Origin: Cytidiella melzeri
Lineage: Eukaryota > Basidiomycota > Agaricomycetes > Polyporales > Irpicaceae
DNA length: 64,000 nucleotides
Direction: 5' to 3'
NCBI GenBank assembly: GCA_022592445.1
Contig: JABYQR010000113.1
Span: 1 to 64,000, forward strand
In this document: piece by piece, positions 44,833 to 58,488 of the stretch
How positions within the stretch are numbered: the stretch's first letter is position 1
Layout: each line of letters starts with the position of its first letter
Made by a program: the position numbers and the translations under genes
Notes under the pieces: generated by a model
The model's input: the letters and a program-made list of their open reading frames with translations, nothing else
The model's database searches: none
Told to the model about the DNA's origin: nothing

Positions 44833-46923
44833 ATGCAGCTCCCACTTTCACCGATCTCTCGTTTCTTCGGTGGACTTCTGACTTCCAACAAGGGTCGTCT
44901 GGACTCGCTACCGAATGACATCCTCGTCGACTGTGTCTTCGCACACCTCAATGTACAGGATATTTTGCGTTTGCGCCGGGTGAGTCCACACTCAGGTGTT
45001 GGCAGTCGACGTACTGACACCTCTGCCCAGGTCAGCAAGCTATACTATCATCTCACGCACCATACGGCTATTTGGAAAAGACTTCTTCGCCAGGCGGAAA
45101 TTCTTCTTCCTCCCCTACCCCCGACGTCTCGTCACTCTCTCCAGAATCTTACCGGCCTCGAGGCTGAACGCTTGCTGACTCGTGCATACTCCTTGGACAA
45201 GATATGGCGCTGGCGCACACCAGAATTGTACGAAAAGTGGGGCTTCGACGCTTACCATCACGTTGCGCACATGGTTTTACTGCCTGGCAGCCAGTATCTC
45301 GTCGCCTCCGTGTCAGACTTTACCAGGCAAGATTGGGCGCTAGTGATTTACGCGCTAGACAGTCGCTACAACGTTATTTCTATCGCAAAAACGGGGACGG
45401 TGACAAAGGGGTATAACCTGCAAGCGAAGTATCTCACCGTCAATGGTGAACACGGGATCACAATTTCCTACGTCCGCAGAGATTGGAGGAGACGGGGGCA
45501 CGGAAAGCGAGGGTGAGCACACCTGCTGAGATTCGACGACTGAAGCTGATACTAATGCTTTATAGCATCAATGTCTCAGAGTACAGCGGTGAACATGAGA
45601 TAGATGCACCGTATCCACTCAAGTATGAATGCGTCACGTTCCACGTTTCTCTGAAGGCCTTGGAAGACCTTTGTGATCCTCGCTTTGTGCCTGGCTCGAA
45701 GGCTTCCATCGAGCATGCGATAAAGCAGCCGCCCCCATTCACGCGAATATGTCTTATACGCTCCACTAGGCAGCTCGGTACACTGTCTCTCGATGATTTC
45801 GCAGGGCAGCCACATCTTACCCTTGTCCGATATCCTAACGATGTTATGCTTAAACCTCTTAACGGCGGCCCAGTAACCGTCGTCAAACTTTTGCCTTACC
45901 CGGACTTTGCGGCATATGTGCGTATGGTACAATGTTGCATTTTTATGTCCATTCAGCTAAAGTCCATTCGAAAAGCCACACCGCATCAAAGCGATACGTC
46001 CACTCCCTCAACAGCAACAGATTCTTGTTGTCCGCGAAGTAAATGCACCGTATGAGCGCAATCCGCGCCCCATCACTGCCATGGAGCTGCAGGATATCCC
46101 TGTAAACAGAACCGGCAATCACATCGACGTCGAACGCTCTTCAGAGGACTCTGTGTTTATGTACGACGATCAATTCACTGATATCTACATCAGCGATCAC
46201 GGCTCTCCCAACTGGATAGACGACTCAGTCCATGCAACGCTACAACGAGGCGACAAGTCATTCAAGCCGCGGCCCGTCAGCGTGTTCTGCAAGACTGTCC
46301 TACCCTCGGTCGGACTCCTCCGTATCACGTTCTACCCACAACGGTACGAAAACTCGTCCTTAACGGCGCCTAATCCCACCTTAAGGCTTCCACTGGCCCA
46401 CCAATTCCGGTACACACTGTCATACTGCTCTCCAGTCCGTTTCGTCGAGTGTCACTCCAACTGTCAGTACCGTGTTCTCCCTGGATCATACCGCACACTG
46501 CTGTACACGGTCCCATGGGACGACATTACCGACACACCTAGTGTTCTTGGGTTCTTCAGGTATCACGACGACGAGCTCTTCGCAGATGAGCCTGAGGACC
46601 TCCACGACGAGAACATGGAAGTTAACGTGATGCGGAGACCAATTCGTCGACTGCCATTTAGTCACGAAGGGGTCAGGTTCTCTTGCATTGCGTGGGATGA
46701 GACGGTGGGGAGGATATGTTTTGCCAAACCTGATTCCACGCAGCTGGTCGTCATGGATTTCTCGAAGAGGCCGAGAGAAGGTGCGATCGCCTCAGTCCTT
46801 ATTTTGAGGCACGGTATGGCAAGTCGCTGACAACCGTCGGTTCTCTCTCTTCTAGATTTTTTGGGGAGGCGGATGCCCATGCCTGTGCAGCAAGACCATG
46901 ATGTTCCAATGTATCTGGACTAG
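44833..46923 (+). CDS. F-box protein, 628 aa (paralogue 2)
   Basis: Paralogue of the minus-strand gene at 41977-44056 and likely also an SCF adaptor. Exons 44833-44979, 45031-45512, 45566-45917, 45976-46813 and 46856-46923 join in frame; the third intron (45918-45975, acceptor AAAAG) is chosen because the nearer TTCAG acceptor puts a stop or the wrong frame next, and it restores IRPLPQQ shared with the paralogue. F-box: SLPNDILVDCVFAHLNVQDI...LRRV, then YYHLTHHTAIWKRLL. Shared downstream segments include SVSDFTRQDWALVIYALDSR, YSGEHEIDAPYPLKYEC, AMELQDIP and CIAWDETVGRICFA. A Glu/Asp-rich insert (HDDELFADEPEDLHDEN) is specific to this copy. Confidence 0.82.
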
Positions 46924-47303
46924 GTGGATGCAACACACTGCCTACCCGCTACGTATACTCCGAAAACAAGTATACATCTTTGTAGTACCTTGTTGTTCAA
47001 TTGGCTGCGTTTCGGCCTAACTCCGAGCTTATATTCAAAGGTGCCTCGGCCAACTATAAGTGGCAGAAGCGTTCTCTCTCAAAAAACCACCGACAAGGTC
47101 ACGGTTCAAGTCAGACATTCCTGTGCAGTCGCTATCGATCGCGACTTGCGTGATTTGGAGCCCGCATCATAACCACTTGCTCTGCGACTTTCATGAGGCA
47201 TGCGTAAACGAGACGGGTCGGCCTTTGGTCGTGCTCATACTGACGCTCGCATGCCTATAACGCATTTGGGCCGCCTCATTGTCGCCGCGGCCGGCCTGGC
47301 GAC
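46924..47303. other. Intergenic, no gene seen
   Basis: Nothing beyond short frames after the F-box gene stop. Confidence 0.4.
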
Positions 47304-47840
47304 ATGTTGCGGCGGTTGAGCTTCAATACAGCCTCAACGAATCGCCTTCCGTCGCTTCTAACTGCCGTCGTCCTGAACCTGTTCAATCTTTCCAGAAAAC
47401 AGGGTGGTAACCCTTGCAATGCGCATGGTAATGAATTCCAGACGGTCACTGGCAACCCTCCTGGAAAACTGCGCTGTCAGATACTTGGGAAAATAATCCG
47501 TTTCGGACTCAATGCGGATGTCCCATCTATGACATGGATGATATGGTCGCTTACAATGAATACAAATTCAGTGCCAATTGAAGCTGGCTCATGTGTAGGT
47601 CGTGAGCACGCCCAGGGCATGATGCTTGGCTTTCATCTGAACGACGTCCGAAACTTCATCAATATTTCGAAGTCACAAGCTACGAGGCGGCATGTATCGA
47701 AGATTGATATTCCAGGTATTACGAGCTATCACGATCGCTCCTACGCTTCGGAGTCTGCATTTACAGAGTCTTCATTGCTAAATATTGTGAAATCAGCAAC
47801 GCCGCTATCGATGTCATCCACTCTGCCTTGCTCTTGCTGA
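47304..47840 (+). CDS. Doubtful hypothetical ORF, 178 aa
   Basis: Open from an ATG at 47304 to a stop at 47840. I see no family motif, no intron and no signal peptide; composition is ordinary. It lies just downstream of RPF2 (whose stop is at 47939) in the convergent orientation. It could be a small species-specific gene, an untranslated region or chance. Confidence 0.22.
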   Translation: MLRRLSFNTASTNRLPSLLTAVVLNLFNLSRKQGGNPCNAHGNEFQTVTGNPPGKLRCQILGKIIRFGLNADVPSMTWMIWSLTMNTNSVPIEAGSCVGREHAQGMMLGFHLNDVRNFINISKSQATRRHVSKIDIPGITSYHDRSYASESAFTESSLLNIVKSATPLSMSSTLPCSC

Positions 47841-47938
47841 GAATGACGGGTGAAGACTTCTTCCGAGTGCTAAGGGTGAAGCTCAGCACGTCAGTAAGTA
47901 TGATCTCAAACTTCAAAGAAGGTCATCACTTTGCTATC

Positions 47939-49097
47939 CTAAATTCGTCTCCTCTTCCTCCTCTCATTTTCCATACCTTCAGCTATATCACCCCCGTCAA
48001 CCGCGTCGGACTCGTCTCTGGCAGCTTTCAGTCCCTTCATCTTCCTCGTCTGCAGCTTGCCCAAGTCCTGTCTCGCAATATGTACCCGGCCTCTCAGGTC
48101 GCCCATCTCATCTACCTCCATGTTCTTCGTTTCCTTCTTGTTACCTAGTCCCTTCTCGATATCCTGTTTCTTGAGCTTTGGTCGTTTCAAGGCCTGTTTC
48201 ATGAGTTCTGGGTCGGGGTCTTGATGTCGGCGAAGTACAAGGTCCACTGAGGGGCCCATAGGAGTCAGTTCAACTCTGGGTATGCGAGTACCGGAGGAAA
48301 GGAAACGGGTAGTATATGCGCGCACATGCACTTTGGGTAGTTCGGTTGAGGTCGAGGGTGAATCGGGAAGAGGACCGGCTGTGATGCTAACAACGGATTC
48401 AAGGCCATTGAGGCATATTGATTCGATGACTTCGCCATTGAAGAAGTCCATTAGGATAGATTTTAGTTGTTGGAAGCGGGGATGTGTGTCAAAAACATCC
48501 GAGGCGAAGTGCATAAGTGGCTTGTGTCCAGGTGTGGCTTTCGGTGTCTAGATGCATAGTAATACCAGATGAGGCTAGCAGAGCGTAATGGAAATTTGAG
48601 TGACGCACTTTGAATTCCTGCATACTCCTCCACCCTTCCACCCCGACCTCGCACATGTCCAGGACACGGTTATCATACATTCTTACGAATGTCATACCAT
48701 CTGGTCTTTTTTTGTTGCTCTGGCCGACTACGAACATGCTCGAGTCATTTTTCTGTGCCCAAAACTCCAGGGAAGCCGCATCTTCAAATGGTCTCACAGC
48801 ATTTTTCTTCGAAAATGAGATCACGTGCGGTCGCTTCAGAGCTATCTACGAGCACAAAAGTGTAAGAGTTGCACGCAGTACGGCAGAAACTGACCATACA
48901 AGTTCTTTCATGACATGGTTCACCCTTTCGCCGGCATGAGTCCCTTTTACAAAAATGGTTGTCCGAGGGTGTTCGACCTCCTTTGGTTCTCTAGCGTGCA
49001 AGGCTCGTTTCGAGCGCGCATTTTTGGGTTTTCTAAGTAGTTACAATCAGTTACGCTCAAGTGGGCAATTATAAGAGGCGTACACAGTTCTCAACAT
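47939..49097 (-). CDS. RPF2: Ribosome biogenesis factor Rpf2 (Brix domain), 330 aa
   Basis: Nucleolar 60S assembly factor that, with Rrs1, brings the 5S RNP into pre-ribosomes. Minus-strand exons 49097-49084, 49032-48900, 48845-48609 and 48547-47939 join in frame. The tiny first exon gives MLRTV, giving the expected start MLRTVKPKNARSKRAL. Then come RTTIFVKGTHAGERVN, SFSKKNAVRPFEDAASLEFW, HKPLMHFASDVFDTHPRF and, at the C-terminal side, IPRVELTPMGPSVDL, the hallmark of the Brix/Rpf2 fold. The tail has GRVHIARQDLGKLQTRKMKGLK and ends in a basic run (RRKRRRI), typical of nucleolar factors. Length is close to the yeast protein (344 aa). All parts intact. Confidence 0.93.
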
Positions 49098-49822
49098 TAA
49101 GAAGTCAGATGGGAGTACGGAGGGTAAAATAAGTGCGGTCAGGCGCTGGTGCGGAATGGACTACGTAAGCAACGGAATTTCGTCGGGAGGTCAAACCATG
49201 GCATCACTGTAGTCTCGGTCCCAGACGTGAGGGACGCAACCCTACACCGCCAACTTGATCTCAGGTGGTTACCGCCCTGATCGTGAATAATGCTCGCCGC
49301 GCGCTTGGCGACTGAGGTCTCTGGTATTGTCCCCTGAAATCCATCAGAAACGTGAAGAAAAATTTCTACAATATCACTCCTTCCTCTGAATAGCTCGAGA
49401 CCCACCGCGTGAGCACTATAGGTTTGTCACTGTCCTCTCAGAAGATGCGAACGAATGTAATACACATGTAATGCAGGCAGGCATCTCAATTCTTGCCGCA
49501 TGATATCTTTCAAATTTTCATCGCAGTGACTGCAGCTGTGCGCGGGGTTCCTCGACGAAGATCAATGCGATTTGAGCTCCCGACCCAGCACCCAGCAGCG
49601 GCTGCTCTCCGCTCATTCAAATCATAGCACGGTCATTGAGTAAACAAGGCTTATCATTATAATGAAAGATCTAGTAGCTATATGTGGAAACACGCATTAA
49701 GAGATCAAAATATCAATCAGAGTCAACAAAGGTAAGAAGAACAAGGCTGAATAGAATGAGAATAAGCACAAAAGGAGCGAGCATGACCGTGACTTGGAAC
49801 CTTAGAGTCAGTGAAGACCAGT
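49098..49822. other. Intergenic between RPF2 and the companion gene
   Basis: No domain-bearing frame. It should contain the RPF2 promoter and the left border of the transposon-like gene pair, but I found no terminal inverted repeat matching the region right of 56207. Confidence 0.4.
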
Positions 49823-51451
49823 TCATCCCTTGTCTTCGTTGTCATGATCTTCGCTACCGTCCTCGTCGTCATAGTCTTGTTCCGACGGCGGAAGAATTGG
49901 GGCAGCCAGTGCGGTCTCTTCAATTTCGCGTTGAATCGCGGTGCCTGATGTGTTCGTGTATCCTTTCGGGTCTGATGGGTGGCCGTAGATACGCAGATCG
50001 TCGTGGAGAATATCAAGAAAAACCCTGTCACTCATAGTCAATATACGCGGCATATCAATACACGAGATGAAAGAACAAACTTCGCGATGTCCTCTTTCTC
50101 AGTCGGAGTTCCTTTGAATGCTTCGCGGATAGCTTGAAGTCCTTCGTCGACATTAGGCCAGAAATCCCCTCCACCTCCGGCTTGACAGAAAACTTGACGC
50201 TGTCATCATCGTGTCAGACGTCGTTAAGCAGCTGAAATCATATCAGGCACATACCAGATATGCGAAACGAGCACACATTGGCGCTGTAACAATGACATCC
50301 TTCTTGCTGTTGCCGATGCAATTCTTGACAAGGGCAACGATGTCGACAGCCTTCACACGCTCTCCGTCAGGGTTTTGAGGGTTGGACTCTCCGATAGACA
50401 GCTTGATCTACGCATGTTATCATCAGAAATATTAGCACAAAACGTAATCCAGAACGTACCATCTTTTTGATGTCTTTACGAGCCTCTGTACATCGGCGCC
50501 TCACGTATGTATCCACGACCTTGCGCTTGGGAGGAGAGTTGTAAATTGCGGCCGTAACTCCCCACGACGGATGTCGAGCAATGGTTTCCTGAAGTAAAAG
50601 ATATAAGTGAGGTTGCATCATGCTAGCACGAGAATGATAATACGCACCAGTAACAAGCGAGGAACATCATCCATGTAGCCAGGTGAGTTCGGGGAAGTCA
50701 TGATGACGGTTTTGTATTTTTCGATCTGCATCTATAGAAAAGTGAGGACTGGTCTCGGAGTCACCATGAAATGACAGGCAGAGAATACCTTCAGCTCGCC
50801 ATTATTTTTGATGACAAACGGAGCGTCAGCAGGCTGTATGATATCTAGTCGCTCGTGTAACTTCAAAGTGTCAGCGTGAGCTTGGAACCGCTGTTCTAAC
50901 GCCGACATCTAGGTGACGAGGTCAGTCGTTGAAGTCAGAACATACAGTGACATTACCTTGGTGAATGCAACGAAAGCTTCCTTGTTTTTTCCCGAAAGGC
51001 TTGTCCTTTGCATTACTTGCCGCGCCATGATTTCGTTACTGTCTGTAGGGGGGTTTCGTCGCTTTTGGCCGGTGCTGGGCCGAACCACAATAGGCCCAAC
51101 AAACTCAGGCGAGCTTGAGCTATGAGACTCGGTAGAAGACTCGGCCTCTCGAGACTCGCTAGAGGAGTCTCCAGTCCCGTCGCTGGTAGAATCACCGGAA
51201 GTCCCGTCGCTGGTAGAATCACCGGAAGTCCCGTCGCTGGTAGAATTACCAGACAATGGTGCGGCTGCGGCACGCCGGGCACGGTACTCAGCCTGAGCTG
51301 GGGACGAGAGTGAGAAGGATTGCTGGTATCCTGACAATGACCACCCTGGTGACGGTGTTCGGGTTTGTGACCTCGACTCAGCGTGAGACTCCGATGCCCG
51401 TGCAAGGCGAGATCTCAGCGCAGCCATATATGCAACCTGATTTGCAGGCAT
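49823..51451 (-). CDS. Companion protein of the DNA-transposon gene pair, 433 aa
   Basis: Intact seven-exon gene on the minus strand: 51451-50957, 50908-50789, 50731-50648, 50588-50460, 50407-50255, 50199-50081, 50024-49823. The first five introns lie in phase 0. The N-terminal 150 residues are Ser/Thr/Gly-rich with a three-fold TSDGTSGDS repeat. The middle is helical and conserved with the decayed copy at 8368-9470 (VTAAIYNSPPKRK...ARKDIKKM; DIVALVKNCI...MCARFAYLRQ). The C-terminus is acidic (PSEQDYDDEDGSEDHDNED). Function unknown; no catalytic motif seen. It shares a 199-bp spacer with the divergent transposase-like gene, which suggests joint expression and a role in the same element, for example an accessory DNA-binding or regulatory protein (inference). 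Confidence 0.72.
51173..51250 (-). repeat. 27-bp tandem repeat, about three units, in the companion gene
   Basis: Units at 51173-51199, 51200-51226 and a partial 51227-51250 are nearly identical and encode nine-residue Ser/Thr/Asp/Gly repeats. A 27-bp unit keeps frame, so copy number can vary without breaking the gene. Confidence 0.9.
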
Positions 51452-51650
51452 AATAGCGAGATGAGTGAGGTGAACAGAGAGAAGGCAAAAAGTTACAAGT
51501 GGTCGATGGTGGTGCCAGCGCAACAAGAAATCCGGCAAGTTGAATTTTGCGAGCTGAAAGAGGCCGCAGCATCAGCGGATCAAAATTCCTGGCACAACTT
51601 GCACCCACCTGAGTACGCAAAAAAGGCTTGAGCGTACTTATTCAATAAAC
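51452..51650. promoter_or_regulatory. Bidirectional promoter region of the two-gene unit
   Basis: 199 bp between the two divergent ATGs. No TATA consensus is clear; the plus side has ATTCAATAAAC just before its ATG. Shared promoter is inferred from the spacing alone. Confidence 0.5.
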
Positions 51651-54600
51651 ATGGATATGCCTCGTGCAGGAAAACGCAGGAAACTGCCCGAAAGTGAGTT
51701 CCTTCATTTATCTCATATAAAGATGACTAAATAAGAACGCAGATTTTGAAGAGATCTCTGAAACCAGTACTCACGTTCAATGCACGCCTTGCACGAAACA
51801 TCTTGGCACAGTACAGCACATTCGCCGGTCAGGCATTTCCGGGCACGCTAAGGCTGCAAAGCATCTAGCTGCATTGTTATGGTGTCAAACTCAGCTTCGC
51901 AGTAGCAACAACAAGGCCAAAGAACGTACGACTGCCGGAGCCTCAGCAATTATTTCTTCTCTTCCAACTATCCATATTGAAGCCGTGCAGCCTGCACAAT
52001 CCACGTCAGCGCAGCAAGTAAACTGCTTGGAGATGCTCGACATCGATGAAGACGGACTACTCACAGATCAATACGGAACATTTATCCCTTTGAATGCTGG
52101 CATAGAACAGGAGCATGAGTCTTTGTCGGATGTACAGCTGCGAGACGAGATGTGGGACTTTTGCACCTACGGACACTTGAACCCGCAGGGTTTTGCTTTC
52201 GCGAACAACGCCGAAGATCTTGAGAACATGTACACCATGAATGAAGACACCAACTTTCCGGATTTTACTGCAGACATGGAAGCAACGGGTGAGCCAACTC
52301 TCACGGTTATAACGATACGATGAAAGTACTAACAGATATGATATCAACATCAGGATTCTATGACATCGAGTCCGATGATGGTGATGATTGTGCGGAGAGC
52401 CTGAATGATCATCACACTGCAGCGGATGACGATAGTGAATGGGCTCCATATGAAACAAAGACCGTAAGTCAATAGCAGAAATACTCACGAGTCGCCAAGA
52501 ACACTAATAAAATCATATTCTATAGATGTTCTTCGTAGCGTTTCTCGATAGCCTCCCTCGGCTTCGCCTTTCCAATGATCATCTAAAAACAATATTATGG
52601 GTGATGCGACAATGCGGTACACCAAACGTACCATCATTTTCTGCTCTTCGAGCGAATCAAGCAAGACTAAAGGCAACAATTGGCCCTACCAGTACGCGAC
52701 ATGTCTCGACCTTGGGTAATGAGTTCCATATGAATAGTGCTTCAAAGCTAATCAGTCTTGTGAGTGTATAATGAATGCGAGAGAATTAAATCTAACCTGC
52801 AAAATGATAGGACTTTGCGAACCCACTCGTTCGGCCACATATTCACCCCTATGTCGAAATCTCGTCGTCACTGTCTGAATTCTATCAGGCAGAACGTTTA
52901 AGGAATGAGAACGTTGACTTACTACAATTGATGTGGGCAGACTTCAAAAGATCGCCAGATCAGCATTTCTATATCAAAGAAATTGCGCAGACGAACAATG
53001 GTACCTTTGTAATACCAATGAGATGGGTACGTCTCATTGGAGCGCACGGAAACGAGGTGGACTGTGCAGATGTATACGAAGTGGACTATGATGGAATGGT
53101 AAGAATTGCGCTGTTATCAATTAAGAGATGACTCACCGACCGCATCGTTCTCAGACTTGCAAGGCAGTTATTAGAGTCGATGAAGCGCTAACTCGTCTTG
53201 AAACTAGCCAACTAAAGCATACGTACCTTGACCTTGTTGGTGAAGGCTATAGCTTTGTTTTTGAACGTAAGTGCAGCAACTTCTAAAAATTTTGACGTAT
53301 GCATTAAAAGGTTAAACCGTACCATGGTAGAGAGCGCTCCGGAATGGTGCAGGGTCATGCCACACCCAATACGATTATTGGCTCAGGGAAGACCTACATT
53401 CACAATCAGTATAATGTCCTGGAAGGACGACGTGTCAGGAAACCGATCAAAGCAATACAACGCGCACACTAATAATTACCTTGCAAACCTAAACCTTCCT
53501 CACGCTCTTCTTCAGCAGGAATACAACATCCGCTTTAGTGCAACTTCCCCTCACGCATCTGCGCTTGAATTAGCAGACGGACTTTCCCAAGACATCGGAG
53601 CCAACAAATGGCATGATGGCTATGACTGTGCTCTTCAAGAGGAGATCCTGTTTCGACTCATCTGCCGCATTGAGCCTGCAGATAACCCCCAACAGTCAGA
53701 GCTGTGCTCACATATCGGAATGCAAGGAAGCAGCTTCTGCCGGCGCTGTAAGGCTGGAGGGTCACTTGATGAAGTTACGAGCGAGGCAGGATACAAAGCG
53801 CTATTTCGGGTGCGTTTTAATGATGCCTGTCAAATTTGCCAGTAACAAGCCACTCACATGCGTACTGTAGCCCACTATCCCTCGTACGGTACCGGAGACA
53901 ATTGCAGAGATCAAGGCGCAGCTTGTGGCAGCAACTCACGGAATCGCAAAGACCGTTGAGTCCATGCAGACAAAATCCGGTATCAAAGATCCAATTGCAC
54001 AGCACTGGATTGACAAATTAATCGCAAAGAGCCGTTTGATACACGAAGAACGAACGACAAATCCACTCACTCAGGATCCTCGTCTCAAGAATCGACGACT
54101 AACAGGAGCTGCGCGCCAAGCTGTTCAAAGTGAGATTGAAAACGAGATAGAGCAAGAGCTGTTGCGGTGGCTCACAGAGCAGCCCATGCACCGTTATCAG
54201 AATATTCCTGTAGATTCAGGTGAGCATATATCCATGATTGTTGTCGAAGGGCTTTGACGTACTGAATACACACTGTCACTGGCAGAGCGACGAAGTCAGA
54301 TTCGCGCTGGTGACCATTTCAATATCTTACTTACCCTTGATGGTACGTGGCCAGGTTCATGACCTATCAAAGCGCAGCTTATCCTGTAATGTTCCAACGT
54401 TAGGCCTCAATGTTCATCGAGACACTCTCGTTGAAATTCTTCATACTTGGGGTCTTGGTCAAGGAAAGTACGCTTGGCATAAAAGCACCACAACGTGGAA
54501 TGATCAACAGCTCACCTGCTTAGCCATTCGGCTGCAGTCTTCTTCGATTGATGGTCTGTCCACGTCCACATTCCCAATCCGTGGACACTATTTCATCAAG

Positions 54601-56207
54601 TATCGGAATGGATTAGTCGGAAAGCATTTCAAAGCCATTCAACAGGTGATGGTATTTCACCTGTATACTGAGCTCGAAAACCCGCTCTTACTCGCACTGT
54701 GGAGGGCAACTGGTGAAGTCGGAGCGTTGCTGCACTATTCAACAATTGACGACTTGGAATCTTACCTTGTATGTCGTCTTATCTCTTTCTGTTTGCACGG
54801 TGTATTCACACGGCCGCATGTAAAGGAGGACCTCGAAATCCTCATCGATAACGTGCTAGATATTTGGGCAGAGCTTGATCCGCTGCGCATCATAGAAAAG
54901 GGTAAGCTCCATGTGCTTACCCATCTTATTCAAGATATTCGCAATGCAGGTCCCGCTATTGTTTACTCGACCGAGATTTTCGAGTGCTGGAACGCAATCT
55001 TTCGGACATGCAGCATTCTCTCGAACCATCAATCTCCTAGCCACGACATTGCGGAGGCACTTGGAGAGTTGGAGTGTTTCAAACACCTGGTCAGCGGTGG
55101 CTGGTGGAAAACAAAGGCAGGAAAGTACGTACAAGCTGGCAAGGGAGTACGGAACATGTTTCTTACATATCCGGATATTCAACGACGACTTGGATGGGTG
55201 GAACGGCGGATACTTGTTCCTGGTAAGCAACTCATTAGCATTGATGCGATCTATGTTTCTAACGGTGGACCTTAATAACTTTGAAAGGATCAGTAAAGCA
55301 GAAGAGTCGCAAGAAACGCACGAGCGCACGCTGGTCTTCAATCCGTCAAGCCGAACACTTAACAATAGATACGCTGGAGCCAGGGAACTTGAGCGGTCGC
55401 TCTGAAGGCGAATGGGAGTACGGATCTCATGTTGTATCCCAAGTGCATGACATTTGCCGTGAAGGCTCTTGGGTTTTTTATGATTTGAAATCAGACGATG
55501 ATCAGGTGCGACACAGAGCACGGCATTCTGTTCAAGTCCAGATCTCTGACCACCCTATAAAGACTTACACCTCACATGCTGGTCGGATTCGTCGTGTGCT
55601 AATATCAAAGTTGTCAACTTTGCACGCCTTCATAGTAATTGACGAGTTCAACATCCTTGAGCAGTTAGACGAACGTACACGCATGCCAGTTCTCGTTCGC
55701 GGAAAATCTGCTAACATGTGCCATTTTGTGGAACCTATGGTACGCACGGATGTGTTTCATAAAGCTCTGTTCTCATTCTACCATTTTCCATTATAGCATG
55801 TCAAGTTCATATTCAACGCTCAACACAACTGCCTTCTTGCGGAGTGTAGCATCAAAGACTCGGGCTCCGACCTGCAGGAACGCCAAGCTACGACGCTTCC
55901 CCGTAAAGTTGTTATGCATGAGGCTCGGGAATGCTATCTCCTAAACCTGCACGGACTTCATAATGCCTCCCTCATCCGCCAAGCACTACCGCGACACCTG
56001 ACGAAGCCAGTGCCCTACCTTCAAGATAGAGCGAGCAAGCATCGAGAATTTGCAGCGGCTGCACGCCAATTGCTGATAACCAAGCGTTCAGATGCAGTAG
56101 CAAAGGCAAAGGCGACTCGCGCACGGAACTCGAAGGCAGCCCCAAAAGATGTGCAGCCTCAGGCGGCCGGAACAACGGAATCGACTTCACGAATTGATAA
56201 TGCATAG
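51651..56207 (+). CDS. Large transposase-like protein of a fungal DNA transposon, intact, 1299 aa
   Basis: Twelve exons give one uninterrupted frame: 51651-51693, 51743-52288, 52354-52463, 52526-52759, 52811-53098, 53155-53266, 53331-53809, 53871-54219, 54286-54342, 54404-55222, 55288-55739, 55797-56207. Domains in order: a C-x2-C-x17-H-x5-H finger (CTPC...GHAKAAKH) near residue 27; an acidic linker; a core with DDVSGN-x-SKQYNAH, SPHASALELADGL, ADNPQQSELCSH and FCRRCKAGG; DTLVEILHTWGLG; FSTEIFECWNAIF-like YSTEIFECW with NHQSPSHDIAEAL; and a C-terminal NAQHNC...YLLNLH block ending in a Lys/Arg-rich tail. All blocks recur in the decayed copy at 9990-15400. Likely moves or excises its element in the nucleus; exact superfamily (KDZ/Plavaka or CACTA-like) and catalytic residues not proven. 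Confidence 0.74.
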
Positions 56208-56744
56208 CTTTGTACGCCACATATGCACCCCCTTGCCTACATGAACACTCACATTCTCCGCAGATTCTAGCACTGGTACCTCTTCGATCCACTGTCACGG
56301 CCTGTCACCTACCGTGACTCAGATAGAAATGTAATGCAGCTCACCATCCCTTTGTTATTTTATCTGTTCAGGATTTCTGTAGGTAGACACTATGTATAGC
56401 ATATGTTTCCTGCAAATTTTGAGTGCGTAGCGTGAAAATTCACCGAAGTGTTATTCATTTACACTTCGCACTTGAGGCACCTAATATTGCGTGACGTCAC
56501 GCGTATCGTGCGATTGAAACCGCGCATTCTGCCTCAGGCTTTCCTTCTCTCTTTATGACAGCGACCACTCCGATACTCCTGTTTGCATCTTTGCCCACCA
56601 AGACGAAGTCCTCCTCCAACCCCCTCGGCTCAAGCAGCGCTGTTGCTCCAATTCAAAGCCGTGGTTGCAAACATCCATGCCAAATGCGAGTAAGTATCGG
56701 ACCAGGGGTCGACTTCGCCAAACACGCTCATTGACTGATTCACC
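56208..56744. other. Spacer with short inverted repeats; possible transposon border
   Basis: Holds CGAAGTGT / ACACTTCG arms (56444-56451 and 56461-56468, 9-base loop), a GTCACGG / CCGTGAC pair near 56301-56321 and the palindrome CGTGACGTCACG near 56492-56503. None matches the left side well enough to be called a terminal repeat. Confidence 0.5.

Positions 56745-58488
<1,744 letters not shown>

Noticed and set aside
47101..47120. GGTTCAAGTC as a tRNA B box
   Set aside because: No A box or cloverleaf around it.
49139..49405. 88-aa minus-strand ORF upstream of RPF2
   Set aside because: No motif and no conserved neighbour; lies in the presumed RPF2 promoter.
50367..50621. Minus-strand ORF ending in VDQAVYRRVQPSKP
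   Set aside because: It reads from intron sequence through an exon and into the next intron of the companion gene; the spliced model explains it.
49440..56470. Terminal inverted repeats of the two-gene unit
   Set aside because: Short palindromes occur right of 56207, but I found no matching arm left of 49823; borders remain open.
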